A stretch of DNA of 64,000 nt, from contig NZ_JAHBGC010000004.1 in the NCBI RefSeq assembly GCF_018390645.1, positions 258,994 through 322,993 of the forward strand, read 5' to 3'. Below are positions 56,028 to 64,000 of the stretch, piece by piece. A program made the translations under genes and the position numbers. The notes beneath the pieces are model-generated. The model was not told where the DNA came from. It made no database searches and saw only the letters and a program-made list of their open reading frames with translations. This DNA comes from Ancylobacter dichloromethanicus. GTDB lineage: Bacteria > Pseudomonadota > Alphaproteobacteria > Rhizobiales > Xanthobacteraceae. How positions within the stretch are numbered: the stretch's first letter is position 1; the number at the start of each line of letters is the position of its first letter.

Positions 56028-56939
56028 ATGGCTTTCTCGCTGCGCCAGCTCCAGTATTTCGTCGCCGTGGCGGAGAACGGTTCCGTCTCCTCGGCGGCGC
56101 ACACGCTGTCGATCTCGCAGTCGACGGTGACGGAATCCCTGCGCGAACTGGAGCTTGACCTCGGTTTCAAGCTGCTCGAGCGCCACGCCCGCGGCGCCGA
56201 TCTCACGCTCAAGGGCCATCACTTCCTGCGCCACGCCCGCAAGATCCTCGGCGACGTGGCGGATGCGCGGCGGGCGCTGGCGGGGGTGGAGGCGGCGGCG
56301 CTGACCGGCCGGCTGGCGGTCGGGGTGACACCGCTGGTCGCCGGCTACATCTATTCCGACCTCATCGCCCGCTTCCGCCGCGCCTTTCCCGGCGTCGCCG
56401 TGGAGGCGGTGGAGGACGCCGCCGATTATCTGGAGCACCTGCTGGTCGGCGGCGAGCTCGATGTCGCGGTGATGGTGCTGCCGCCGGGCCGCCAGTCGGC
56501 GGCGTTGCAGACGCAAGCTGTTGAAATATCACCTTATCGGGTGTGGATGCCGCTCGGCCATCCGGCGCTGGCGGAGGAGCGCGTCTCACTGCGCGACCTC
56601 AGCGAGGAGCCGCATGTACTGCTCACCATCGACGAGATTGCCGAGGCCTCGGAAATCGTCTGGCGCCGGCTCGGCATCCGCCCGCCGGTGGCGTTCCGCA
56701 CCCGCTCGGTCGAGGCGGTGCGCTCGCTGGTGGCGACCGGGGCCGGGGTGGCGGTGCTGCCGGACCTCACCTATCGGCCGTGGTCGCTGGAAGGCGACAA
56801 GATCGAGGCCCGCACGCTGATCGACGACGTGCCGGCGGTGGAGGTGGCGACCGCCTGGCGGCGCGGTTCGCCGCTCTCGCCCGCCGCCGCCGGCTTCCTC
56901 TCCATCGCCGCGACGCGGCATGGCGGGCGGGGGCGGTAG
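56028..56939 (+). CDS. LysR-family transcriptional regulator
   Basis: 303 residues. Helix-turn-helix at 1-60 (MAFSLRQLQYFVAVAENGSV and LSISQSTVTESLRELE), then a LysR effector domain (GRLAVGVTPLVAGYIYSDLI onward). Upstream of and co-directional with the polyamine-type transporter, 284 bp away, so it may control it; no divergent partner exists. Confidence 0.9.
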   Translation: MAFSLRQLQYFVAVAENGSVSSAAHTLSISQSTVTESLRELELDLGFKLLERHARGADLTLKGHHFLRHARKILGDVADARRALAGVEAAALTGRLAVGVTPLVAGYIYSDLIARFRRAFPGVAVEAVEDAADYLEHLLVGGELDVAVMVLPPGRQSAALQTQAVEISPYRVWMPLGHPALAEERVSLRDLSEEPHVLLTIDEIAEASEIVWRRLGIRPPVAFRTRSVEAVRSLVATGAGVAVLPDLTYRPWSLEGDKIEARTLIDDVPAVEVATAWRRGSPLSPAAAGFLSIAATRHGGRGR

Positions 56940-56997
56940 AGTGCGGGTCTTCTTCGCCGCGCCTGTTTCTCGTTCCCCGACGCGCCCGTCCCAGGCG

Positions 56998-57086
56998 CCC
57001 TCATCCCCGGGCGTGACCCGGGGACCCAGCCTCGCCGCTCTTGCCCGGGAAGAGTCTGGGTGGCCGGGTCGAGCCCGGCCATGAGG
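56998..57086. repeat. Second-family-like hairpins before the transporter operon, copy 5
   Basis: ccccgggcgtgacccgggg, then tgcccgggaag and ggccgggtcgagcccggcc: a chain of three hairpins. They lie in the 284-bp gap before the substrate-binding protein gene; the rest (57087-57223) is a leader with tcgattttcccgatatctg, a possible promoter, and no gene. Confidence 0.55.
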
Positions 57087-57223
57087 GGGCATGGATGCCC
57101 ATTCCCTACTCATCGATTTTCCCGATATCTGCCTTCTGATCTTTGGTGTGGCGTGAGGTTCGACGCAGCGGCACACTCCCCGCAAAGGGCCGTCAGCGCC
57201 CGCAGAACAGAGGGAATCAGACC

Positions 57224-58393
57224 ATGCCGCGCCTCTCCCGTTATCTGCGTCTGCCGGCGCTCGCCGCCAGCGCCTCGCTCGCGTTAAACCCTGTTTTCGC
57301 TGCTGAAATGACCTCGGTCGGCAAGGGCGAGGGGCAGGTCGATATCGTCGCCTGGGCCGGCTATATCGAGCGCGGCGATACCGACAAGGCCTATGACTGG
57401 GTCACCGATTTCGAGACCAAAACCGGCTGCAAGGTCAATGTGAAGACCGCCGGCACCTCGGACGAGATGGTGGCGCTGATGAACGAGGGCGGTTTCGACC
57501 TCGTCACCGCCTCGGGCGATGCCTCGCTGCGCCTCATCGCCGGCAAGAAGGTCGCTCCCGTCAACACCAAGCTGATCCCGAACTGGGGCACGGTGGACGA
57601 GCGGTTGCAGGACGCGCCTTGGCACACGGTGAACGGCGTGCACTACGGGGTGCCCTATCAGTGGGGCTCCAACGTGTTGATGTACAACACGGAAGCGTTC
57701 AAGGGCGAGGCGCCCAAGAGCTGGAACGTGGTGTTCGAGGAGCAGACGCTGCCGGACGGCAAGTCCAACAAGGGCCGCATCCAGGCCTTTGACGGACCGA
57801 TCTACATCGCCGACGCCGCGCTCTACCTGATGGCGCACCAGCCCGAGCTGGGGATCAAGGACCCGTACGAGCTGACCGAGGCGCAGTACAAGGCGGCGCT
57901 CGACCTGCTGCGCCAGCAACGCAAGATCGTGCAGCGCTACTGGCACGACGCGATGATCCAGATCGACGACTTCACCAATGAGGGCGTCGTCGCCTCGTCC
58001 TCCTGGCCGTTCCAGGTCAACCTGCTGCAGAGCGAGAAGAAGCCGATCGCTTCCACCATCCCCTCGGAAGGAGCCACCGGCTGGGCCGATAGCACCATGA
58101 TGCATGTCGACGCCGCCCATCCCAACTGCGCCTATATGTGGATGGAGCACTCGCTTTCGCCGAAGGTGCAGGGCGACCTCGCCGCCTGGTTCGGCTCGGT
58201 GCCCGCCGTCCCCGCCGCCTGCAAGGGCAATGAGCTGCTCGGTGCCGAGGGCTGCAAGACCAACGGCATGGAAGAGTTCGAGCGCATCCATTTCTGGCGC
58301 ACGCCGGTCGCCAAATGCGCCACCCAGGCGGAAGGCTGCGTGCCCCACTACCGCTGGGTGTCGGACTATATCGCCGTGCTCGGCGGGCGGTAG
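57224..58393 (+). CDS. Polyamine-type ABC transporter substrate-binding protein (YdcS/PotD-like)
   Basis: Periplasmic binding protein, 389 residues. Signal peptide at 1-27 (LAASASLALNPVFAAEM). PotD-family features include VDIVAWAGYIERG, FETKTGCKVNVK, YGVPYQWGSNVLMYNT and ASSSWPFQVNLL. In E. coli ydcSTUVW the same set (binding protein, ATPase, two permeases, aminobutyraldehyde dehydrogenase) is linked to putrescine use. The ATG at 57224 starts the signal peptide properly. Confidence 0.9.
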   Translation: MPRLSRYLRLPALAASASLALNPVFAAEMTSVGKGEGQVDIVAWAGYIERGDTDKAYDWVTDFETKTGCKVNVKTAGTSDEMVALMNEGGFDLVTASGDASLRLIAGKKVAPVNTKLIPNWGTVDERLQDAPWHTVNGVHYGVPYQWGSNVLMYNTEAFKGEAPKSWNVVFEEQTLPDGKSNKGRIQAFDGPIYIADAALYLMAHQPELGIKDPYELTEAQYKAALDLLRQQRKIVQRYWHDAMIQIDDFTNEGVVASSSWPFQVNLLQSEKKPIASTIPSEGATGWADSTMMHVDAAHPNCAYMWMEHSLSPKVQGDLAAWFGSVPAVPAACKGNELLGAEGCKTNGMEEFERIHFWRTPVAKCATQAEGCVPHYRWVSDYIAVLGGR

Positions 58394-58409
58394 GAATCGA
58401 TACAAGCGA

Positions 58410-58516
58410 CGTCATCCTGAGGTGCCCGGGCGAAAGCCCGGGCCTCGAAGGATGTTCACTGAGATCGCCGGCTCGGCATCCTTCGAGGCTCGCTTCGCTC
58501 GCACCTCAGGATGACG
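58410..58516. repeat. Paired inverted intergenic hairpin repeat, copy 8
   Basis: Forward unit at 58410-58454 and inverted unit at 58477-58516, between the binding protein gene and the ATPase gene. Hairpins here could protect the more abundant binding-protein mRNA from decay, a role known for such repeats. Confidence 0.85.
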
Positions 58517-58542
58517 TGGCGTGCGCCATACGGAATCCCTTC

Positions 58543-59583
58543 ATGCACGCTCACGCCGCTCCCCTCGCCACGCCCGCCGTCCGTCTTGCCGGTGTCGTCA
58601 GGCATTTCGGCGCGGTGCGGGCGGTGGATGGCGTCGATCTCGCCATCGCGCCGGGTGAGTTCTTCGCCATGCTCGGCCCGTCCGGCTCGGGCAAGACCAC
58701 CTGCCTGCGCCTGATCGCCGGGTTCGAGCAGCCGGATGCCGGCCATATCGAGATTTTCGGCGACACGGTGGAGGGCCTGCCGCCCTATCGGCGGGCGGTG
58801 AACACGGTGTTCCAGGACTACGCGCTGTTCCCGCACCTCTCGGTCGGTGACAACGTTGCCTATGGCCTGCGGGTTCGGGGCATCGGCCGATCCGAGCGCG
58901 ATCGGCTGGCCGGCGAGGCGCTGGCCATGGTCAAGCTCGGCGGCATGGAGGCGCGTCGTCCGGCCCAGCTCTCCGGCGGCCAGCGCCAGCGCGTGGCGCT
59001 CGCCCGCGCCCTTGTCGTCCGCCCCAAGGTGCTGCTGCTCGACGAGCCGCTCGGCGCGCTCGATCTCAAGCTGCGCGAGGAAATGCAGAGTGAACTGAAG
59101 GGGTTGCAGCGCGCGCTCGGTCTCACCTTCGTCTTCGTCACCCACGACCAGGGCGAGGCGCTGTCCATGGCCGACCGCGTCGCCGTGTTCAATGAGGGGC
59201 GGATCGTGCAGGTCGGCCCGCCCGAGGCGGTGTATGAGCGGCCGGCGACGCGCTTCGTCGCCGGCTTCGTCGGCTCGGCCAATGTGCTGGACGCCCGGCA
59301 GTCGCAGGCGCTCGGCGGGCCGGCGCGTCCCTGCAGCCTGCGGCCGGAGAAAATCCTGCTTCTCGCCCCCGGCGCGCCGGGTCCCGACGGCGCGGTGCTC
59401 GTCGCGGCCGAGGTCACCGAGGTGTCCTATCAGGGCCCGGTGCGCCGGGTCAGCGCACGCACCAGCGAGGGGCTGGCGCTCACCGCCGCCGTGCCGGCCG
59501 GAACCACCGGCATCATGGCGGGCGCGACCGTTCGGCTCGCTGTGCCGAAGGACGCGGTGCGCCCGATGGAGGGCGAGGAATGA
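58543..59583 (+). CDS. Polyamine-type ABC transporter ATPase (YdcT/PotA-like)
   Basis: 346 residues. Walker A GPSGSGKTT (about residue 46), Q-loop FQDYALFPHLSV, signature LSGGQRQR, Walker B VLLLDEPLGALDL, switch His in FVTHDQGEA, and a C-terminal TOBE-type domain (from about 240). Overlaps the next permease by ATGA. Confidence 0.93.
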   Translation: MHAHAAPLATPAVRLAGVVRHFGAVRAVDGVDLAIAPGEFFAMLGPSGSGKTTCLRLIAGFEQPDAGHIEIFGDTVEGLPPYRRAVNTVFQDYALFPHLSVGDNVAYGLRVRGIGRSERDRLAGEALAMVKLGGMEARRPAQLSGGQRQRVALARALVVRPKVLLLDEPLGALDLKLREEMQSELKGLQRALGLTFVFVTHDQGEALSMADRVAVFNEGRIVQVGPPEAVYERPATRFVAGFVGSANVLDARQSQALGGPARPCSLRPEKILLLAPGAPGPDGAVLVAAEVTEVSYQGPVRRVSARTSEGLALTAAVPAGTTGIMAGATVRLAVPKDAVRPMEGEE

Positions 59584-60527
59584 GCCTTGCCACGCGCGAT
59601 CTTCCCGCGCCGCGCGAGGGCGTGATGCGCCGGCTCTCCGACCCGCTGGTGCGCCATGGCCGGCTGCTGACGCTGCTGCTGCTGGTGCCGCCGCTGCTGT
59701 GGCTGGGGCTGGTCTATCTCGGCAGCCTGTTCGTCTTCCTCGCGCAATCGGTTTTTTCGATAGATGAGTTTTCCGGCACCATCGTGCGCGAGCCGACCAC
59801 GGCGACGCTGCTCGAACTGTTCCGCCCGGCGAATTACGACATCGTGCTGCGCACCATCGGCATTTCATCAGCGGTGACAATGCTTTGCGCGGTCATTGCT
59901 TTCCCCATCGCCTATTACGCCGCCCGCTATGCCGGGCCGAAGGTGAAGGCGGCCTTCTACCTCGCGGTGATGATGCCGCTGTGGTCGAGCTATCTGGTCA
60001 AGGTCTATGGCTGGAAACTGCTGCTCGCCAAGGAAGGCGCCATCGGCTGGTTCGCCGGCAAGCTCGGCCTCGGCGGCGCGCTGGAGGCGTGGCTGGCGCT
60101 ACCGCTGGTCGGCGGGCCCTCGCTCTCTGTCAGCTACACCGGCATGGTGCTGACCTTCACCTATCTCTGGCTGCCCTTCATGATCCTGCCGGTGCAAGCG
60201 GCGCTGGAGCGGGTGCCTCCGCATCTCATTGAAGCCGCAGGCGATCTTGGCGCCTCGCCTGGCCTCGTCTTCCGTACGGTGATCCTGCCGCTTGCCATGC
60301 CCGGCGTGGTGGCGGGAGCGATCTTCACCTTCTCGCTGACTCTGGGCGACTATATCGTGCCGCAGATCATCGGCACCTCGGCGCTGGTGCTGGGGCAGGC
60401 GGTGTACACGCTGCAGGGCACGGCCGGGAACATCCCGCTGGCCGCCGCCTTCTCGCTGGTGCCGATCCTCGTCATGGCGCTGTTCCTCACCGTCGCCAAG
60501 CGGACGGGAGCGTTCGATGCGCTGTGA
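59580..60527 (+). CDS. Polyamine-type ABC transporter permease 1 (YdcU/PotB-like)
   Basis: 315 residues, six main hydrophobic segments after a cytoplasmic N-terminus. The EAA coupling motif is EAAGDLGASPGLVFRTVILPLAMPG (in parts, about residue 218). Translationally coupled to the ATPase. Confidence 0.92.
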   Translation: MSLATRDLPAPREGVMRRLSDPLVRHGRLLTLLLLVPPLLWLGLVYLGSLFVFLAQSVFSIDEFSGTIVREPTTATLLELFRPANYDIVLRTIGISSAVTMLCAVIAFPIAYYAARYAGPKVKAAFYLAVMMPLWSSYLVKVYGWKLLLAKEGAIGWFAGKLGLGGALEAWLALPLVGGPSLSVSYTGMVLTFTYLWLPFMILPVQAALERVPPHLIEAAGDLGASPGLVFRTVILPLAMPGVVAGAIFTFSLTLGDYIVPQIIGTSALVLGQAVYTLQGTAGNIPLAAAFSLVPILVMALFLTVAKRTGAFDAL

Positions 60528-60548
60528 CGGAAGGGAATTTGGCGGACG

Positions 60549-60670
60549 GGCATTCCCCGGGTCCCGGATCGGCGTCGCGCTGCGCGCCGCTGGTCCGCGA
60601 AACGGAAAGTCGCTCGTGTCCGGGACAAGCGACACCGTAGGTGGAGCGCCGATCCGGGACTCGGGGAATA
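60549..60670. repeat. 118-bp inverted repeat element between the two permease genes (second family, copy 6)
   Basis: Arms at 60552-60574 and 60647-60669 are reverse complements at 22 of 23 positions (attccccgggtcccggatcg and its partner); the 72-bp interior holds further gtgtccgggaca pairing. It is a palindromic insertion within an operon, long enough to form a cruciform or RNA hairpin. No transposase-like reading frame lies inside. Confidence 0.8.
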
Positions 60671-60713
60671 CCCTTCCAGCCTCATCACTTCTGTTCAGCA
60701 GGAGCGCCAATCC

Positions 60714-61514
60714 ATGACCCGCGCGCCGCTCTCGCTCAAGATCGCCGCCATTGGCGGGCTCGCCTTCCTGCACGTGCCGCTGCTGTTCATCCTGCTCTAC
60801 TGCTTCACCACGGAAGAGAAGAGCTACGCCTTCCCCCCGCCGGGCTTCACCTTGAAATGGTTCGGCGTGGTGTGGGGGCGAGCCGACATCTGGGCTGCGG
60901 TGGGGCTGTCGCTGAAGGTGGCGACCATCGCCACCGTGTTGGCGCTGGTCCTCGGCACGCTGGCGGCCGGGGCGCTGGCGCGGGCGCGGTTCTTCGGCCG
61001 CGAGCCGGTCTCGCTGCTTTTCGTGCTGCCGATCGCGCTGCCCGGCATCGTCACCGGCATCGCGCTGCGCCAGGCCTTTGGGCTGATGGAGATACCCTTC
61101 TCGGTGTGGACCATCGTGCTCGGCCACGCCACCTTCTGCATCGTCGTCGTCTACAACAACGCCGTGGCCCGGCTGAGGAGGCTCTCGCCCTCGCTGATCG
61201 AGGCGTCGATGGACCTCGGCGCCGACGCCTTCCAGACCTTCCGCCTCGTGGTGCTGCCGAATATCGGCACGGCTTTGCTGGCCGGCGGCATGCTCGCCTT
61301 CGCGCTCAGCTTCGACGAGGTCATCGTCACCACCTTCACCGCCGGCCAGCAATCGACTTTGCCGATATGGATGCTGTCCGAACTCATCCGCCCGCGGCAG
61401 CGGCCCGTCACCAACGTGGTCGCCGTGCTCGTGATCCTCGTGACTTTCCTGCCCATCCTCGCCGCCTATTACCTCACCCGCCATGGCGAGGCGGTGGCCG
61501 GTTCGGGAAAATAG
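60714..61514 (+). CDS. Polyamine-type ABC transporter permease 2 (YdcV/PotC-like)
   Basis: 266 residues, six hydrophobic segments; EAA motif in [24 protein letters not shown]. aggag-type site (caggagcgcc) precedes the ATG at 60714. Ends 10 bp before the dehydrogenase gene. Confidence 0.92.
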   Translation: MTRAPLSLKIAAIGGLAFLHVPLLFILLYCFTTEEKSYAFPPPGFTLKWFGVVWGRADIWAAVGLSLKVATIATVLALVLGTLAAGALARARFFGREPVSLLFVLPIALPGIVTGIALRQAFGLMEIPFSVWTIVLGHATFCIVVVYNNAVARLRRLSPSLIEASMDLGADAFQTFRLVVLPNIGTALLAGGMLAFALSFDEVIVTTFTAGQQSTLPIWMLSELIRPRQRPVTNVVAVLVILVTFLPILAAYYLTRHGEAVAGSGK

Positions 61515-61524
61515 GAGACGCCCC

Positions 61525-62976
61525 ATGACTGCCCTTTCCGATACCGAAATGCTGATCGGCTCCACCTTCGTCGCCGGCACCGAAACGCCGGAAACGGTGC
61601 TGAACCCGAAGACCGAGGAAACGCTGATCGAGCTGCCGGAGGCCTCACCGGACCAGATCGACGCGGCGGTGAACGCGGCCGACAAGGCCTTCCGTACCTG
61701 GTCGCGCACCACGCCGGCCGAGCGCTCCACCCTGCTGCTCAAGCTGGCGGACCGCATCGAGGCCGAAGCGGAATCCTTCGCCACGCTGGAGGCGCTGAAC
61801 TGCGGCAAGCCGCGCCACGCGGTGCTGAATGACGAGCTTCCCGGCGTGGTCGACTGCTTCCGCTTCTTCGCCGGCGCGGCGCGCACCCAGCACGGCATGG
61901 TGGCCGGCGAGTACCTGGCCGGGCACACCTCGATGATCCGGCGCGACCCGATCGGTGTCGTCGCTTCGATCGCGCCTTGGAACTACCCGCTGATGATGGC
62001 GGCATGGAAGCTGGCGCCGGCTCTGGCGGGCGGCAACACGGTGGTGATCAAGCCTTCGGAGCAGACCCCGCTGACCCTGCTGAAGCTGGCCAGGATCATC
62101 GCCGACCTCTTCCCCGAGGGCGTGGTCAATGTCGTCGTCGGGCGCGGCGAGAGCGTCGGCAATGCGTTGATCAACCATCCCAAGGTGGCGATGGTCTCGC
62201 TCACCGGCGATATCGCCACCGGCAAGAAGGTGCTGACGGCTGCCGCCAAGACGGTGAAGCGCACCCATCTCGAACTCGGTGGCAAGGCGCCGGTCATCGT
62301 GTTCGACGATGCCGACATCGACGCGGTGGTCGAGGGGGTGAAGGTGTTCGGCTATTACAATGCCGGGCAGGACTGCACGGCCGCCTGCCGTATCTATGCC
62401 GGCGCGAAGGTCTATGAGAAGCTGGTCGCCGACCTCGCATCCGCCGTCTCTGGGCTGAAATTCGGCCAGGCGGATGATGGCGAGAACGACATCGGTCCGC
62501 TGATTTCGGCCCGCCAGCGCGCCCGCGTCGCCTCCTTCGTCGAGCGGGCATCCGAACTCAGCCACATCGAGATCGCCACCGGCGGCAAGGTCGCCGGCGG
62601 CGCGGGCTCGGGCAAGGGGTTCTTCTATCAGCCGACCGTGGTGGCCGGTGCGCTGCAATCCGACGAGATCGTCCGTCGCGAGGTGTTCGGTCCCGTGGTG
62701 TCGGTCACCCGGTTCACCGATGTCGACGAGGCGGTGGGCTGGGCCAATGACAGCGATTACGGCCTCGCCTCCTCGGTGTGGACCCGCGATGTCGGCCGCG
62801 GCATGGCCACCGCTTCGCACCTGCAATATGGCTGCACCTGGGTGAACTGCCATTTCATGCTGGTCAGCGAAATGCCCCATGGCGGCCTGAAGCAGTCCGG
62901 CTACGGCAAGGATCTCAGCGCCTATGCGCTGGAGGATTATACCGTGGTGCGTCATGTAATGGTTAGGAACGGCTGA
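61525..62976 (+). CDS. patD: Gamma-aminobutyraldehyde dehydrogenase
   Basis: NAD+-dependent aldehyde dehydrogenase, 483 residues, oxidising 4-aminobutanal to GABA in putrescine breakdown. Family landmarks: [20 protein letters not shown], the Glu in [12 protein letters not shown] (about 252), the catalytic Cys in [13 protein letters not shown] (about 285), and [12 protein letters not shown]. Co-directional with the transporter, 10 bp after its last permease, as in E. coli ydcSTUVW, which supports the substrate call. Confidence 0.9.
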   Translation: MTALSDTEMLIGSTFVAGTETPETVLNPKTEETLIELPEASPDQIDAAVNAADKAFRTWSRTTPAERSTLLLKLADRIEAEAESFATLEALNCGKPRHAVLNDELPGVVDCFRFFAGAARTQHGMVAGEYLAGHTSMIRRDPIGVVASIAPWNYPLMMAAWKLAPALAGGNTVVIKPSEQTPLTLLKLARIIADLFPEGVVNVVVGRGESVGNALINHPKVAMVSLTGDIATGKKVLTAAAKTVKRTHLELGGKAPVIVFDDADIDAVVEGVKVFGYYNAGQDCTAACRIYAGAKVYEKLVADLASAVSGLKFGQADDGENDIGPLISARQRARVASFVERASELSHIEIATGGKVAGGAGSGKGFFYQPTVVAGALQSDEIVRREVFGPVVSVTRFTDVDEAVGWANDSDYGLASSVWTRDVGRGMATASHLQYGCTWVNCHFMLVSEMPHGGLKQSGYGKDLSAYALEDYTVVRHVMVRNG

Positions 62977-63125
62977 TTTCGGCCATTTCACCGCCGGCAG
63001 CCTGATGCCCTCCGACGCTTCGGCAATGGATGAGGGAATGGAGTATGATGATCTGGTGGCCGCGCGAATGTGATCCGCGCGGTCGGATTATGACACATAA
63101 TTAAGTTGGAACTTTTCCTCATATC

Positions 63126-63140
63126 TGTTGTGTCGCAACA
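63126..63140. promoter_or_regulatory. Palindrome upstream of the efflux adaptor gene
   Basis: TGTTG-TGTCG-CAACA, perfect 5-bp arms, 40 bp before the start codon in an AT-rich promoter-like region (ttatgacacataattaag at 63089-63106). Candidate site for an efflux repressor outside the window. Confidence 0.4.
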
Positions 63141-63179
63141 TGGAAATTTCTGCTTCCGACGCAGCACAATGGGGGCTCG

Positions 63180-64000
63180 ATGCGACGTGGAACCGGCTTG
63201 TTGCTGACCATCGCCGTTCTTGTGGGGGCTGGCTGGCTCGCGCATGAGAAGGGCTGGGTCGATGTTGCCGGCATTTTCGGTGTCCAGGGCGAGGCCAATG
63301 CCGCGGCCGAGCCGACGGCGACGCCACGGATTCCTGTCGAAGTAGCGCCGGCTCGCGCGGCATCGGTGACGACCGATATCTCCTCCATCGGCTCGCTGCA
63401 GTCCGACGAATCGATAAAGGTGGCGTCCGAGGTTGCCGGGCGCATTCAGGAAATCCGCTTCCAGGAAGGCCAGCATGTGAAAGCCGGCGAGGTGCTGGTG
63501 CAGCTCGACGCGGCGCTGGTGAAGGCCTCGCTCGACGAAACGGAGGCCCGGCTCGATCTCGCCGAAGCCAATTTCGACCGCGCCCAGCGGCTGCAGAAGA
63601 CGGGGTCCGGCACCGCCCGGGCGCTCGACGAGGCGCAGGCGGAGTTGAATACCTCGCGCGCGCTGCTCAATTCCCAGCGCGTGCAGATTGCCAAGCATAC
63701 CATCACCGCGCCCTTCGACGGGGTGGTCGGCCTGCGCTCAGTATCGAACGGCGCTTACATTGCGGTCGGCACCGAACTGGTCAATCTCGAAAAGATCGAC
63801 ACGCTGAAGCTGGACTTCAAGGTTCCCGAGACCCAGCTCTCCAGCATCGCCGAGGGCCAGACGGTCATCATCACGCTTGACGCGCTGCCTGGGCGCTCCT
63901 TTTCCGGCACGATCTACGCCATCGACCCGATGGTCGACATAAACGGCCGTTCGCTCAGCGTGCGGGCGCGGCTCGCCAACAAGGATCTCGTGCTGCGCCC
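63180..64000 (+). CDS. RND efflux periplasmic adaptor (HlyD/MFP family), 3' end cut by window
   Basis: The first 273 residues are present and open to the window end. N-terminal membrane anchor or signal (RGTGLLLTIAVLVGAGWLA), then the barrel-sandwich and coiled-coil parts: VASEVAGRIQEIRFQEGQ, VKAGEVLVQLDAALVKASL, a helical hairpin about residues 115-165, ITAPFDGVVGLRSVSNGAYI, and a beta-barrel part (LKLDFKVPETQLSSIAEGQ). It couples an inner-membrane RND pump to the outer membrane; the pump gene should follow. ggggg lies four bases before the ATG. Confidence 0.9.
   Translation, partial: MRRGTGLLLTIAVLVGAGWLAHEKGWVDVAGIFGVQGEANAAAEPTATPRIPVEVAPARAASVTTDISSIGSLQSDESIKVASEVAGRIQEIRFQEGQHVKAGEVLVQLDAALVKASLDETEARLDLAEANFDRAQRLQKTGSGTARALDEAQAELNTSRALLNSQRVQIAKHTITAPFDGVVGLRSVSNGAYIAVGTELVNLEKIDTLKLDFKVPETQLSSIAEGQTVIITLDALPGRSFSGTIYAIDPMVDINGRSLSVRARLANKDLVLR

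Overview
The window is about 64 kb of very GC-rich, densely packed bacterial DNA that reads like the chromosome of an alphaproteobacterium of the order Hyphomicrobiales (Rhizobiales). Pointers are a ScfR-type regulator beside propionyl-CoA carboxylase, a NadQ-type regulator near nadABC, a glx/sox gene set typical of rhizobia and relatives, and many intergenic hairpin repeats that include a cgtcatcctgaggtgc unit. A Xanthobacteraceae-like host (Ancylobacter, Starkeya and relatives) is a guess, not shown. I recognise 57 protein-coding genes, two of them cut by the window edges, one tandem glycine riboswitch, one clear intrinsic terminator and several candidate operators. I saw no rRNA, tRNA, insertion sequence, prophage or CRISPR array.

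Layout. 1-4.3 kb: pccB-pccA with a divergent ScfR-like regulator. 4.5-19 kb: a C1/methylated-amine island with gmaS/glnT, the three split glutamate-synthase genes glxBCD (mgsABC-like), an XRE-cupin regulator, soluble transhydrogenase sthA, a small Doc toxin/antitoxin pair, folD, purU and soxBDAG (mgdABCD-like). 19.4-26.6 kb: LysR regulator, an orphan ketosynthase/acyl carrier protein pair, then a GntP permease with an exported GH1 and a divergent secreted GH5 hydrolase. 26.7-31 kb: CsoR/copper ATPase pair and an Rrf2/thioredoxin-reductase-like pair. 31-38 kb: dadA behind a tandem glycine riboswitch, nadABC, a GNAT enzyme and NadQ. 38-49 kb: an aldo-keto reductase, a DMT exporter with divergent TetR, the biotin transporter bioMNY fused into one operon with an acyl-CoA ligase and an unusual thiolase, then DeoR, a second aldo-keto reductase and adenine deaminase. 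49.6-55.9 kb: cyoABCD quinol oxidase, plsC and a FAD reductase. 56-63 kb: LysR and a ydcSTUVW-like polyamine transporter with aminobutyraldehyde dehydrogenase. The right end is the start of an RND adaptor gene.

How the genes fit together. The 4.5-19 kb island can be read as a complete N-methylglutamate route: GmaS makes gamma-glutamylmethylamide, GlxBCD/MgsABC turns it into N-methylglutamate, the SoxBDAG/MgdABCD complex oxidises the methyl group onto tetrahydrofolate, and FolD plus PurU carry the C1 unit to formate. SthA could balance the NADPH made by FolD. The alternative is plain sarcosine oxidation by SoxBDAG. Glycine would be an end product of that, and a glycine riboswitch controls dadA nearby.

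The most novel-looking item is bioMNY-ligase-thiolase: five tightly packed co-oriented genes in which the thiolase lacks two of the usual active-site motifs. The most striking non-coding signal is a family of eight paired inverted hairpin repeats (about 100 bp per pair) in gene gaps, plus a second family (atcccgga type), one copy of which is a 118-bp inverted repeat inside the polyamine transporter operon.
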